Of a stretch of DNA of 64,000 bases, positions 21,701 through 36,700 are shown one piece after another. The position numbers and the translations under genes were made by a program. The DNA is from Lamellibrachia satsuma (Eukaryota; Annelida; Polychaeta; Sabellida; Siboglinidae): assembly GCA_033239005.1 (NCBI GenBank), contig BSQZ01000013.1:11253782-11317781 (forward strand). Direction: 5' to 3'. How positions within the stretch are numbered: the stretch's first letter is position 1; every line of letters begins with the position of its first letter. The notes under the pieces are model-generated. The model searched no databases. It worked only from the letters and a program-made list of their open reading frames with translations, and was not told where the DNA came from.

Positions 21701-24700
21701 TTGTGATTATTGGATAAATCAGTTGTGTGTGGAATGGGTTCCTATATCAATGTAATGTGCTGACATGGTTACTTAGAGAAAGTTGGTTATATCCAACAAT
21801 GACATTCATATTGCCAGAATGAATAATTGAAATGCAGTCAGGCCTGGGGTCAGTTACATTACAATGTAATCTATTACTATTACTTTATTTCTTTTCTGTT
21901 ACTATTACATCTTGAAGGCAAAGTAATATATTACTATTACATTTTTTCAATGCAACTATTTGCTTTTGATTAAACATTTTTGGAATGCGTACAGGTATAT
22001 AATGCTACATATTTTAAATTCCATTCAGTAGTACAGTAGTTAACAACATCAACTCATTATTCAAGCAGTCATCAATAATCTACAGTAGAATTTCATCTGA
22101 ATGTACACCACAACATGCCAGCCAGTATTATAGGGACACAAGGACTCATTTCAGATTTGCTCAAACCAGAAAATAACAGTTACTTGTTTGAAGTGTATCC
22201 TTTCATCGTGTGATGCCAGATATTGTTTGGAGTTTGCAGTTGTGCTGTGTGAGGCATCACCCATATTGTCAGAATTTGCACTTTCAACTGCTTCTGCTGA
22301 CTAAATTATACAAGAATCAATATATTGTTATTTGTGTAGACTGTACATGGCTTCATAGCCTTTGTTGTCTTACCCATTGTCTTTGTAGGCTATTGGAGCT
22401 AACACAAAATAAGCCAGCATTAATTTAAATTGTAATAGAAATGGAATAGCTCGGTTACTATAACATTGCCTTATATTACTATTACGTTGTGTTCTGTTCC
22501 ATCTGTTACTATTACAATGTAATTGACCCCAGGTCTAAATGCAATACCTGTTAGATCAACTGGTCAACTATAGATCTATGGAAAATCGCTTGGCAGTTTT
22601 TGACAGAAATTACGGCAAGGTAGTTCAACACCATAGTGTAAATGTGTGTATTGAATTGTGAGATGATCAATATGTACGCTTGATAGAAGGATAACTAACA
22701 GAATATTTCTGTGTACACATGGCTACATAACTCACAAAAGACGGATAATTGTTTGTATAATCTTTTAAATGAAAATTTATGCATGTGTTGATGATAGGTT
22801 TGTTTACTCCAGGAGCTGTTGGGTGCGAAACATGTCAAGAACCCCATGGTAGCGTTCATGTGCAACAAGCCAGCGCGATACCTGCACGACGATGGTTGGC
22901 AGACGGACACCAAGACTGACTGTCTGCACGACCCTACCGACATCCTCAACTACTGCCGCAAGGTCAGTGGCGCCACCTGTGGACATGTGCTCTACGGCTG
23001 TATTCATCCGTGATTCGTGATAATTTTCTCACGATGCAATACTCGATATAACTTTCCCATGTTCTTATACACGAATGAAATCATAGTTGATATTCTGGGT
23101 CAGGATAAACATGCACATTCGTGTGTGCGCACACAATACACTTTGACATTTGTTCTTTTTGGTATTTGGAGAATATCTGGTAAAACAAATTGAAGAGTTC
23201 TGAAGATATAGTGTGTGGGGGTTTCTGAGAATCTGGTGATTTTATGTGGAATGAGACACATAACAGTTGAAAGTCCAGCAGTGATAAGTAGGGGTCAATC
23301 TTGTTTCGAAATAATATTTACATTGTGTGGAAGTTATTGTTCAATAAGCATATTTAGCTGTTGTAAAGAATAAAAAAGTAAAGCGTTCGATTTACACTGT
23401 GCCCCTCTGACAGACATCATGTCTACGTCTTTTGGAAGCATCCAGCCACTTGTGTTCTTATGATTCCATCACTGGAATCCCATCACTCTCTATTGCCAGG
23501 TACTTATTTATATAGCTCAATGAATAGAGGCAATCCAGGCTGAACAGAACTTCCCAAGTTTGTAACTAATAGAAGTATATTAGACCCTTGGTCCTGTCCG
23601 AAGAAAGTCTGATGTTCCACCCCTGTACAATGGCTTCCTTAGGGCATAGTTGGGTGTGACTTATGTGCCTAGGCCTTATCTGGATTCCTTGATTGCTCTG
23701 GCATTGCATGGGGACTTTACTCGTTAGCATAACAGCCAGTTTTTCAAGGCCATTGAGTCAACTTTACCCACAGCAGAGTGACAGATTGCCAATATAAATG
23801 GTCGCATGTAACTGTTCCCAATTCACTCATTGCAATGTTTATCGGTTGTAACAAATGTCGTGTTGCAGGTTTACCCACATATGGATGTGACAAATATAAT
23901 GGAGTCCTCTCACGATATCACTATTGAGAACTGGTGCAATTTCCATGGGAAATGTCACCCGAAGCACAGCAGTCACACGGTGCGACCCTACCGCTGCCTG
24001 GGTACGTCTTCTACTTTCTCATGCATATTAACTTATTAGTAATCCTAGTACCAGGGAACTAGGAGGAGGATTAAGAAATCTCCATTCTCAAAATCTAGAA
24101 CGAACTCCCCATCACTTTAAAATCATCTCAAACTGTAAAAATCTCCAGCCAATTTTTTTCATTGTATTTATACCCTAAATCCTCGGCTTTCCCTGGCTCT
24201 GATGATGGTTGCACACCTTAGTTTAGGTTCATGAGGATTAAGGTGCTATAGAAGTTTTATTATAGTATGTTCCTTCACCCAAATGCTTCTGTAATTTTTA
24301 TAAATTTTTTGTCATTGTAGAAGCATTAACGGTGTGTTGCTAAATGACCTTCTTTATCTTTTGTGGTTTTAGTTGCAGGGTGTTTATTTTGTTTGAAGCA
24401 CCTGTGGACTCTTGAAGGAGATTTAGGGCATATTATGCTGCACGTATTGATCAACAGCATAATGTTATATCTTGACATGATGTGGTTAGTTTTGTATCCA
24501 TGCCTCCTTGGCCTCTAGCAAGTTGCAGCCCCCTAGCAAGTTGCAGCCCCTTAGCAAGTTGCAGCCCCCTAACAAGTTGTAGTCCCTTAGCAAGTTGCAG
24601 CCCCCTAGCAAGTTGCAGACCCCTCTCTCCCAAGGCTCATTAAACCACTTGTTGGCAGATTGAATCATTCATCAGGTCAAATTAAGAAATTAGTCCAGTT

Positions 24701-27700
24701 TAAGACACATTCATGAGAGGAGAGATGCTTTTGAAAGTGGTATCTGAAGGAAGTCCCTGATGCAAGGAAATGTAAAAAATTCAAGATATGTTTATTTAAC
24801 TCATAACATAAATATAATTTTTATATCATGATTGTGGGAAAATTATGCATATATATAATTTTAACACATCTAGTGCATCAAATAGCAAAACTTAGTATCA
24901 GTGATCCAAAACTAAAAACATAATATTGTTCATTGTCTTGGCCTGCGCATGTCGCACTTCTGCACAGATTGGTTTATAATTGCATCATTTCGCTATGGCC
25001 CACATACCCAAGACTCTTCTATGTTATCTCCCTGGCTAACTGTGCACGTAAGGTCAGTGACCTCATATTGAGACTGATCGGTCGCTATCATAGGTGAAGG
25101 AACTACCAAGTCTGTCATTCGTTAAGTACAGGATAGACTGAACGAAGACAAATGAAGGAAAGATGAGCCAGCCTAATTGTTTATACCACTTTATATTAAT
25201 CAGACAATGTGGATCTATTCTATTTGTCATCTCCGCGGCGAGAAATGGCCATTACATTTTTTTTTCGGTGAGGCGGCTGAAACCTCTCTGGGAAAAATAA
25301 AACATCCTGGAGATGGTTGTTCTGGTCCCTACAGTCCTGTAGTGTTGTGACAGACAGAGAGACTCAGAGAGCCTATTCAGACGGTTTTATTTGTCCCGTA
25401 GAGGTGTCGGCGCCTCCCCATGTGACATTGAGTATCCATTTCTCTCCATGCAGAGACAGGACAAGGCAAATAGAATAGACTCACGTGTTAACGTGCTAGT
25501 TGGTGCGTGTTGAGGTTACCATTTGTTCTGCATAGGCTTCACTTGACTGCCATGCATGTGGGAGATAGGATGTAAAAGAAAAATAAGTACATGGTTTATT
25601 TATTACATTTGATAGCACATGCCAGGCACCAGCAGAACAGCTGAGCCAAGATGTAGTTCCAAGTAAAGGCAATAGTTCTACCAGTAGCAGCAGTCCTTGT
25701 CATTAGTCTTGCTCTCTCTGACAAAAGTGTGACATGCCATTTGTAAAGTGCACCTGTAGAAATGTCTGCTACCACAACTACAGTGACAACTGGAGCATAT
25801 CGACCTACAGAACAGCCTGTGGGGCCAAATGGTCTCGGTCACAATATGGCAGCTAACAAATCAATGGCTCACTGAGTCAGAATGCTCTTTACATAATTAC
25901 TTTCTGCCAGCCAGATTTGACGGACTGCCATGTTTGAGTTTTACCCACTGGTAGTCTCACCCTCACGTTCCCAGTGCACCATTTATCACTTGTCAGGCTA
26001 ATGTTTAGTAGTTTCCTTTGAGGTATCATCAGTGAATGTGCACATGTGGAACTGTTGCCACCTTCTGAGTGTTTTTACCTGTGTCCACACTCGGTTCTTT
26101 TCATACCTACTTTTTACTGCCAGGAACTGAAGTTCATGTGGCTTATCTATCACTGTTAATAGATGTCATGCAGTATCCGGTGTCTCATAGTTTTAAGGAT
26201 GATTTACAGTGCGTAGGTTTTCTTGTTCCTTTGTCATTGTTTGAGTTATGGTCTAGCGAGGCAGATGTTAAGCAGAAGTTGTATCATGTCTGTCTAGCAA
26301 GAATGGGTGGTAAACTACCTGCAAACTGGTGTTTAAAAAACTCTTAATCAATCTCTATTCCCCTCAGCTCTGTCATAGGAGGCAAACTTTGCGTTACCCT
26401 ATTTGTATGGCTGATACAGGTGTACTTTTCTGTCTGCTTCTGATGCTGGCCCCTCCCTGAAAATCTTAGGGACCATCTGCAGAATGTCTGTGGATGAGTA
26501 AATTACAGCTAAATTCAAATACGTTTCTATATAATTACAATTTGTAGCAGTTGATACATTTGATTGTGTAATCTGTGTTTAAAAAAAAATTTGTACTAAA
26601 AATAATAATTATCTTCTAAATTATAATCTTAGTGGTAAAACAGCATGGCGACAGTGAACAATTCCAGCAAGGTTATGTTTTTGGTGATCACATGACATCA
26701 TAAAGGTGTCATATAATAGCATCAAATAATGAATTGCAACAGCATGTGAAAACAAAGGTCAGTTTTATTTTCAAATATCAAACGGTTTAATTGAGCAGTA
26801 ATTTTCTCTGTAGGTAACCAATGTTTGACATAATTAATTAAGACATAATGCTAATGTATTGCTTCCCACAATGCAGTGGGTCCATTCCAGAGTGAGGCAC
26901 TCCTTGTCCCTGAGCACTGCATCTTTGACCACATCGAGGGTAACAACGACTGCAAGTCATACGACCAGTGGAATGAGACTTCAGCCAAGTCTTGCGCTGG
27001 CCGTGGCAAAGTGCAACAAAGCTTTGCCCCACTGCGCCCTTGCAAGGTTGGACGATTTGATGGTGTCGAGTTTGTCTGCTGCCCTGGCAAAGCCGGTAGG
27101 TGTTCCTATGCAAGATTAGAACATTTGTTTTTTTAAATAATGCCAAGTGTTCCAGCAAAACAAAACTGTCTTGCTGACAGTACAGTATCTTGCAATCCAA
27201 GGCCCGTGTTCTCAGAAAAAATCAAGTTTTCTAAAAAGTAATAGCAACAAAATTACTCCTTTTGTGGTCACACCCGGAATATCCAATACCAAAACAACGA
27301 ATTTAAGGTTATAACGCAAGCCAGCTAAGCCAGTCTTGGATTAGTTTCAACATGGATTTTGTAGTACTTCTGCAGGCCTATTCAGTATCTAGCACATTGG
27401 ATAATATTTAACCAGGTATTCCATGAATGGACCCCCTGGGACAGTCTTGCTGCCACATTTACAGGAATGTGTAAGTCTTTCGAGGGTACGGGCCCTGGCT
27501 TGTATGGGTGCAGGGGTAAAATCACTGCAGTTCCATGTGTTGCATGGGTGTGATAACTGAGAGTGGTCCGCCACATACCCACTTGCAACATTAATGACAA
27601 ACGTTTCTAAGAATAGACAGGAGATTACTAGAACTACTGCTGCTGTAGGTTCTAGTTGGATGCAGGTTTACATCACAGTTCTGTTTCGAAAATTCACCAC

Positions 27701-30700
27701 CATAGCAGTGAAGAATTTATGCGTATTTAGCGTTGCAAGTCTCATTGCAAATTGTAATTAATTATTTTGTATGGATTGTTCATACTAACTGTTATACAAC
27801 AGACTAGCTACTATCTGGAAGGCCTTCAAACTTGTTTTATGACTATCGCCCCTTAAATCAAGTTAAGTTTCCTGCTTGATTACCCATAAAATAACCCTAA
27901 ATACACAATGATTATGATTATCTTTGTGTTTATTTAGAATGATATGCATCATTAGCTTGCGATACACATTGATCCCACATGCCAGTGGTTTTTGTGTTGA
28001 CAAAACATGCAAATTGCTTATAGGCTTGTAGATTAACATCAGGATATTGGCAGCAGTAAACGTGAATTCAACAGATGTCAACAACATATGTGATGCATGT
28101 GTTCAATAGCAGAAGGGTGATTAACTGTTTGAATATGCTCACCACCATATCCTGCAGCATTAGAGAACCCAAATTGTTCAGATATTATCTAAAATCTCAC
28201 TGGTTGCAGTTGTTGTTAGAATGTTGGGCTCTTTCGCTGGGACTAGTTCAAGTCCACCTGCTGCAATTTCGAAGCCTGGTCAATTTAGTTCATTCCACAT
28301 TGCTTCAGTTCACTCAGCTTTATAAATGAGTACCTGTCATAGGTAGTAGTTGTCACGCAGTAATTGCAGTATGACTAAATGTTTCCGAGAGAAGTCGAGT
28401 TGGTGTTGGAATGAACAGGTGTGCTGGGATGAAGTGTAAACACTTTGAATGTTCCCAAGGATCAGATACCGTGCTGTATAAGAAGTTACCTTTCATATCA
28501 CTTTGAGACGGTCCCTGACTGTGCTACCTACCATGTTGTATGTCATGCAGCATTGTTAAAGCACTGGGCCTGTGCCAGATAAGCCCCAGGGGGTCGTAAT
28601 CAATAGGCATGTAGTGCTATCTCATTACAGGCAAAATGGCAGCCAGCTACCAAGATCACTTATATCTTGTGTACAATACATTCATAACACAAACCAAGAT
28701 AAAGGTCCGTAACACCAAGGTAAAGGTCCGTAACACACCAAGGTAAAGGTCCTTCCTAAATTAATTTTTTTGTACATCTCATTTTTGAATATTTCACAAA
28801 AAAACTAACTATCTAGTACGAACTACGACATGCTAGGCCTAGAATCAACTATGACATGCTAGGCCTAGAGTCAACTATGCCATGCTAGCTCGTTTGTACA
28901 AATTAGTTACTTAGTTTTGGTGAAATCATAGGATAAATTCCTACATTTTTAACCGGATCCGATCAAAATTTGACTATAAAAGGCAAATGTCCTTTTCTAT
29001 ATACTAATAAGGCTATTTATACTTTCACAAATTACCTAATCTAATTATCAAAGTAAATTGTTTTGATGATTTTAACAAACAACATGCACTCTTTTGACTA
29101 AACTGACTGTATAATATATTACTTCAACTATTCACACACTACAGATTTGAAAATCCATGAACCTGCTTTGCAGTGGATTGAGTCAGTTGAGGGGACGATT
29201 TCAAGGGTGTACACTTCCTTTGTACACACATATAAACCCAGTGTGAGCTACTTACTATACTAACACTCAAGCAAATGACATTAATAGGTCAAGGCTTATT
29301 TATAAATTATGTTGTTTGAATAAAAGTCAGATTACTGACATGTACCTGCTTGCCACCGGAAATATGGCTGGTTTTCCAGAAAAGCCTTACGCCAGTTCGG
29401 GTTTCTTAGTTGTTCAGTCATAATCCATTTATAACCACAAGTTTGTGATAAAGATCTAAAATGGTAAAAAAAGATCAATGCAGCTTTGTTGTTGGTGGTA
29501 AACTTTTGTATCCGTCTTCCTCTTGCATGTGTTTCTATGCAGCTTCCAATTTGTACAGTCTGGTAGCTACTTGTGGAAATTTCTGTAAGTTATTAGCTTT
29601 TATGCACACGTTCCAGTCAGCTGTGCATGTTTCTTATTTGGTTTACAACCGGGTAAGGCCACATCAAAAATATGAATCTCACTGCACTTTTGTTCACGCA
29701 AAATCTGCAACCTATAATGTAATTAATTTGTTCATTCTAATTAGTGAGCTAATTATAACTATCCGAAGCGTGCTGTGCAACGTCATTGGGGCAGTGCTGC
29801 GTGTTAGGTAACCCATTGACAGAAACAAAGAGTCTTGTTTACTGTTTTGATGCATTTGATTTGGTTCAAGTGTCTCTGCATGTGAACTGTCAGGCAATTC
29901 AGTCCTGCCACATCTCACACCTCTTAGGTAATGTCATTTTTCGTGTGACGCATTAAAATGCTTGGATGTTCACAAAGTTTGTGTCCAAATCTTTCACGTG
30001 TAACTTTAACTTTCACATGTAAAAGTAAAAGATTGTTGTAAAATATCCTGCTAGTGATGGTCACTGCTTCACCCGTTGGGGCAGGGTCTGTATTGTACAT
30101 GAGACATGAATCAATACCAATTCAGCCAGGATTCGGATACAGTAATTAAGATGCTCATAGGCTCCATGGACCAGATATCATCCAGTCCACAGCCTTGGGG
30201 CTGTTCTGTTTAGAAACATAAATTTTCCAGGAAGCACACAAACCAAAAAAATTACCACCGCTTAATTAATCTGCTATGACTTAAAGTACATGAAGTAAAG
30301 GATGTAAAATAATGATCTATCCCCCAAATATGCCATTGGTCTATTGATATAAGACAACATTCTCTGACTTCACAACCCGAAATATATATGGGACCATTTT
30401 TTTGGTAAAAAAACAACATGGATTTTCTTAAATAAACTTACTTGTAAGTTTCACTTAAAACTCCTTCCTCAACTAATTTAGCCTGTCGTAAATCCTGTTC
30501 ATTGGTGTCCAAACATGTAGTGTGTGAGTAGTTCATGTAACATATAATAAAAAATTCCTATTTTTAGTCAAATCATCGAAAGAATTGATTTTAGTCGTTA
30601 GATCTGTTAAGGATCAAAATAGTGGATATACAGAATAGTAAACAATGTGTGAGTCAGTGCTGACCACGGACGCGACCTCCAACCTCTTGCCGATCACATG

Positions 30701-33700
30701 ACAAAGTTATGACATTTCACCAAGGAACAAAATCGTGATTTTTAGCATTTCGATTTTTACTTCAGTAAATGCGTGAACAAGCATTAACTAATTTAATAGT
30801 TTGTCTGATGATTTCACAAAAACTACACACAAAAGTTGCACAAGCGAGCTAACCTGTTGTAATGGATACTACGTAGGTTCGGTTTTTCGCAAACATAATT
30901 TGAAATGAGACAAAAAAAATCAAATTGATTAAACACCTTTAATTTCTATTTCACACCAGTCAGTTTTTAAAAGTAATAAATAATGAATCAGTGTGAGCCA
31001 CACTGGTTAACTGTTCCCCGCTAGCTGTTTAACCGTTCTATGAAACTGTCATGAGCAATAAAGAATGGCACCCCCCACATGGAATAAAGAAAACAGTAAA
31101 ACTAAGTTGAATGACCCTGGGCAGATGTTTATGATTTAGATTTTACCAGACTGATAAAAAAAATATTGATGGCTGTCACTAATAACAAAAGGTAGCTCAA
31201 GAAGTAAATTATGACTTCCATCTGCTGAACACTAAATACTGTATGATCAGTTGTTTATGTATTAGACTTTACTGTCAGGGTTACATGTTATTTTTCTGTG
31301 CTGACTGAAAGTTTGTGCACCCATGGGGATTTCTAATGGATTGGTTCTAAAGTCATCCAGTGCTAATTTACTTTGCTACTATTGATTTATGTGCTCTGTT
31401 GCCCAAGGCTAAACTAGTTGTGGTAAATATTCTCCTGCAAACTTAATTGGTTTTGTATGAATTGATCATTGACGTGACTATGTTCTGGTACAGCGTCAGT
31501 ACACTGTCTTTTATGGTTCCATGGATTTTGACTAATGATTATCATTGAGATCGTTGTATCTTAACTAGGGTACAAGGTGATGTTTTCACTAGAAATGACT
31601 ACCCATTCATTAGAACATAGAGATGTTCCATGTTAAGACATCCCAAAAGGTTTCAGAATACACCACAATCTTGCTACAAAAAGCATTATTAATGTGCAGT
31701 AATGGCAGTGAATGTGCCTAGCTGAGATAAATTATTGGTGAGACATTTGCTTGGCTGTTGCGTTTGGCATCTGATATCAGTGTATAATGGCAGACTACAG
31801 CGATGATTCATCTCGTTTCCATGGTAGCAAGAGGCCAAAAGCGGGATGCTGGAGACTGCGGATTATGCCAGACAGGCGCCTGGATATCCTTACTGCTTCT
31901 TGTTTCAACTAGTGGGCACAGATCACTATTTATTTTTCATTAATGACAATGTTGACGTTTTTCAATGCAGTACAGAAATTTGTATTTTGAATCTTATGAA
32001 AATCAAGCATATTAATATTTTATTCTTTTGTCAGCCTGCCAGTAAAATTAATCAAATTCTGTAATTTTTTCATCAGCTAATCAACAAATAAGATACTCCC
32101 TGTGACCCTACCATGTGGAGTCTAAAACAACTACATTATGTCTTCATACACATGTATATATATGTTTGCCAGGCAGTAAAAATTTTATTTCTGCACAGTC
32201 TTCAAAATATTCATATTCCTGTTACATTTTTTTCCGGAGGCCAACAAATGATCAAAATTACCTTTACTTAATTTGTCTAAAATAGTGGTTTGTCCCCAAG
32301 TGTACCATTGGTCTATTGCGGTAACATGATGTAATAAAATATTCTCTGATGTTGCAGCCTGAATATGGGACTATTTTCTAGGTAAAAAACAACATGGCTT
32401 TTTTTATTGATTTGTAAGTTTTACTTACAGTTCTATTTAATACCAGTTACATTTTAAGAGTAATAAATAATAAATCACTACTGCTGTTTTGGTACATTAA
32501 TATGGAGTATTTGATAATAACAGGACAAAAATGTATGTATAATATGTCTGTAGGTTTTCCTGGTGTAACCAGTACATAGGCTATCATTGTAGATCTCATT
32601 GTAGAGCTCAAAAAATTGTGGATAGATTGTCTCATTTATTTGTCTGCCACATGGTTGCCTAGGTCAACCTAATCAATATCTCCACAGTTCTAGCATAATT
32701 GCTGAGTGCTCATTAGGACCTAGTAAGCAGAACACATTGGTCAAGCCATCTTGGATATAATTCCTCCAGTGTTAGGCCATGGCAGTTAGGTTCTGCACAC
32801 TGCTGTTTCTCACCAACCCAGCGTAACTTTCTACCGATATATAGAGAAGGTTATCTGTTGCATTACTGGAAAACCTCTCGACTGAGTATCGTGCCAATTA
32901 GTGTATTATTTTTCTTTCTCTAGAGTTAGTGAGTTCAGGACAGGTTACACATTTATCCCGTGTGTGGGATGTTTTATTTCCCCTGGCATAAACACTGGGC
33001 AGAAGGGACCAACTGCTTCTAGCGTCTCTTCCAAAAAAACACAGGCAAAGAGGGGTGAACAAAATTGCCCAAATTTAAAAACACGAGCACATGGACTCGA
33101 ACTCCAGTCCTCTCAATTGACAATCTGGCACTCTAACAGCTGAGCTACCACGACCCCTGCTGAAGATATCAGCCAGTTACAGATGTACAACATCTGTGCT
33201 ACTCTTATATCTTATATCTTATATCTTCACATTTCTCTTAACGCTGCAAAAACAAAAACAAAAAATGTTCACTATCCATAATTGATTAACCATGGATGAC
33301 AATAGCATGTGTTCTTGCTGTGCATCAGGACAGTAAGGGCTGTCAATGACCAACAGCTCAGTGAAAGTAGTTTTTATAGCTGTAGACTATTTGCCTGTCT
33401 AGCCACATCCTGTCTGTTATGTAGAGCTCCATTGTTGTCTTTGTCTGCCAGCATGGATTTGGTTTCCTGTGAATGTCCTCTCCTTCAGTGATATATTTGC
33501 CCCTCACTTACCTGTAGTTTGAATACTAGGTGCCATTTCCATCGGGCACAGTTGATTTTTCTTGTTAACATTTTGCATGATTGTTAGAAGATGTGACCAT
33601 CAACAACTCCACAATTTTCTGACATCCAATGACTCCATGCAGAACAACCTTTGTCAAAATCACATCATACTAACAGCAAAATACTAATATGCCTACCAGA

Positions 33701-36700
33701 GTTGTAGGAATATCACCACCAAAGTCCAGTATTTTAAACACACCAACCTTGCTGGCTGAATAAATGACTTTCATGATTTTTGTTAAGTAGCAGTGAGCTG
33801 TATTGTTGGTACGATGTATTCCTTGCTGACACGATGTATTCCTTGCTGACATGATGTTTTACTTGCTGACACGATTGTTATGAAAACAGGTTGTCAGCAA
33901 ATTATATTAACCACTAGAGGTGCATGGGTCACTTTGGGCAGCCTCTATTAGTCTTTTCAAATGTGATAAATGGCACAAATATTGGTTTAGTTAGATTGGT
34001 TTGAAAGTTCATCAAACATGTCAATATAAATGTTATCACACAACTTTTAATCACTAGTGTAATTTGTAGTACACAAATCATTTCAAGATCATTCAGAATC
34101 AGTAGCATCAGATATTACAGCCAGGAGAGCATGTGAACAGTCATGAAATTATAGGATTATAAATACAATGTGATGAGTATCAGGACACTGTGGTTTTCCT
34201 GTGTGAATCCTCATACAATGCATGCCATTCTCATGGTATCCGCCTGCATTCAAGCCACTGTGCAGGACTCAGCTTGTCGCTAAATACCTGTGAATGTGGT
34301 AGTGACCACACAGTGTCAGTGTTGCAGTGCATGTGTAATGCCACTTTCTTGGTATGCACTGGGACCTACCTTCTGTTTTAATGAGAACTACTTATATCTG
34401 CACCATGGCTATCAGTGTATAACATAAACACGATAACAATGCAGCCACAGAGCCAGAAAACAAACTGGCAATACACTGCTCAGATGAAGTCGAAGGGGTT
34501 CTGGTAACGTGCTGAAAACAATTAGAGGCAGGTGGATGCCTATTTTGGTTTTTCCTGGTGTATCTATAAAACCAATCAATTTGCAATTGTACTTTTTCTC
34601 CACAGATGTTGTGTTGATTGGATGTAAATCCTTTGCAGTTATTTTGTTGCTGTGCACGGCCGTACGCATATGTGTTTCTCTTTTTTGTAGTTGTAGATTG
34701 TAGTATATTTTATGTTCCCGTGGATTGAAACACGCATATTAATCATGCTATCCAAATGCTGAAACTAACCAAGGTAACTAGGTTTCAGCAGTAGTACACC
34801 AGACAAAATGCATATGTTCACAAGGACGCTACATACTGAACCAACAGCTCAGGGGTGGGTGTGGAGGTTCTTACAGGATTAAAGCTTTTATGTGGGTAGT
34901 TGGATGACTCCACTTATTTGTTGGTTAGCTTCAGTGTGTGAGGCACTGAAAGCACTTGCACTGTATGTACTGTAACTCATGCCACACCACAGACGGGATG
35001 GCAGCTCAGCAGGCACCCACACATACCTTCAATGTGTGGTTGATAAGGCATAGGGCTCATGTGCCACAAGTAGGTATTGACACAATGACTCTGTCCTAGA
35101 TTCATGTGGTACTCAATCACTGTGAACATTACATAGCTGTTGAGATAAGTAGAACAAATTTAGAGTGCTACCTGAAAGAGAACAAAGAGAGTGTAATCAT
35201 CGAGTGGAGTAATGTTCTTGCTATAATGAATGCTTCCCTACACGCTACAATCAATATATGTCAGAACCACGGTTGACACGCACATGTATTGCCAAATGTA
35301 GATCCCATGACAGTGCTTGCAAATGCTTGAAAACCACCTGGGATACTGGAAGCTCAGATTCCATGCAACATGGAATCTGCAAGCTGACCGGTAGTCAAAT
35401 CAAATAGTGCTCCACCGTGCATGTTTAGCTTTTGTGCATGCTTGCATATGGGTTAGTCTGTGTACGCAGTTGGCTAACAGAGTTGGCATTTACCAATGAT
35501 CAATTTGCATTTAGCGAATGTTCATTACTTATGCATAGGAAGCCTGGTAAATTAATGGGGAGATTGTCAGAAATACTTCGGGTGTCGGTTTAACAGCCTT
35601 TCTAGGATCACAAAACAAATTCTTTGCTTGTTGCTACTTGCTAGTATAAGAGATAGTTCTCTTCTGTTTTGGCTTTTTCGTGTTCGCAAACATTTTTGTG
35701 TCTTTTTTAAAGAATTTACTAGCTCCCTTGTCATATTTAATAAACATTCCCTAACTTTAAGACAACTTTTTTAGCAAGGTCAGGGAAAAGTCAGGGTATT
35801 TTGATGTTGTCTTATTTGTTGTCATTTTGGTCAGGGAAAAGTCAGGCTTTCTAAGTTATTTCCCTGTATGAACCCTGACTTGCATATACAAGGTGACAAC
35901 ACACAAAAAAACGTTACCCATGCAACTTAATATAACTTCCTTATTTTATTTGACATCACACACAGGTTCAAGGATATTACAAATATCAGTCTGAAACCTT
36001 CCACAGTGATCAGTCATCATATGAAGCAAATACCGTATTCGACCTATTAAACATACATGCCCTAATTAGCGTACGCCCCCTTTTTTAAACAGCAGGACCC
36101 ATAATTATTGTAAATTGACTAGTGTGGAACAGTTGAAGTGTCGCCATCTGGTATTAAATAGTTTGCACCACTATGGCCCACTTTTTTTGTCAAGTGTACT
36201 GTACACTTGTTACTGTACACTTGTTACTGTACACTTGGTAGGTCGAATACGGTGTGTACCAAAAAACGTTCCATTTGAAATTAAAATAAGGTAGTTATTT
36301 TAACTTGTGTGGGTGCCATGTTTTGATGGTCACTGTGTACATTGACGATACATAGAATAGCCATCACAGGAAGACTTGCTGCATCTGCTAGTGTTAGTCA
36401 TCTCCATAGGGATGGATAGAGGTGTAGTTTAATTAAGGTTACTGCAAATTGGAAGTACCAGCACACTGAGTGACTGACCAGTGTTGATTGCAACTCTAAT
36501 CACAGAGGTCTGACCATACTGGGGTCCAAGATTTAACAGTCTTCAGTCACATGGAAGCTACAAGGACAATTATTCTGAAGTGTGACAGGAATAATGTCCC
36601 CATCTGTCACCAGCATGCATGGTATATGGGTTCAGACAAATTGGGGTCACACACCGGGCATTGATCAGTTGACAAGGAAGGAGTTGTGTAGACTAGGACA

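Larger units (their letters stand above)
24002..26876. other. APP-like intron 3
   Basis: Phase-1 intron. It contains the 18-bp minisatellite at 24514-24624 and a less AT-rich block at 25214-25479. The rest is unique AT-rich DNA. Confidence 0.7.

Noticed and set aside
29461..29811. Plus-strand 116-residue frame
   Set aside because: No recognisable motifs, no splice or promoter context and intron-like composition; likely chance.
33080..33158. Possible tRNA gene with an Asp-like GTC anticodon on the minus strand
   Set aside because: The sequence continues into a SINE body shared with 37843-38196 and the acceptor stem does not pair.
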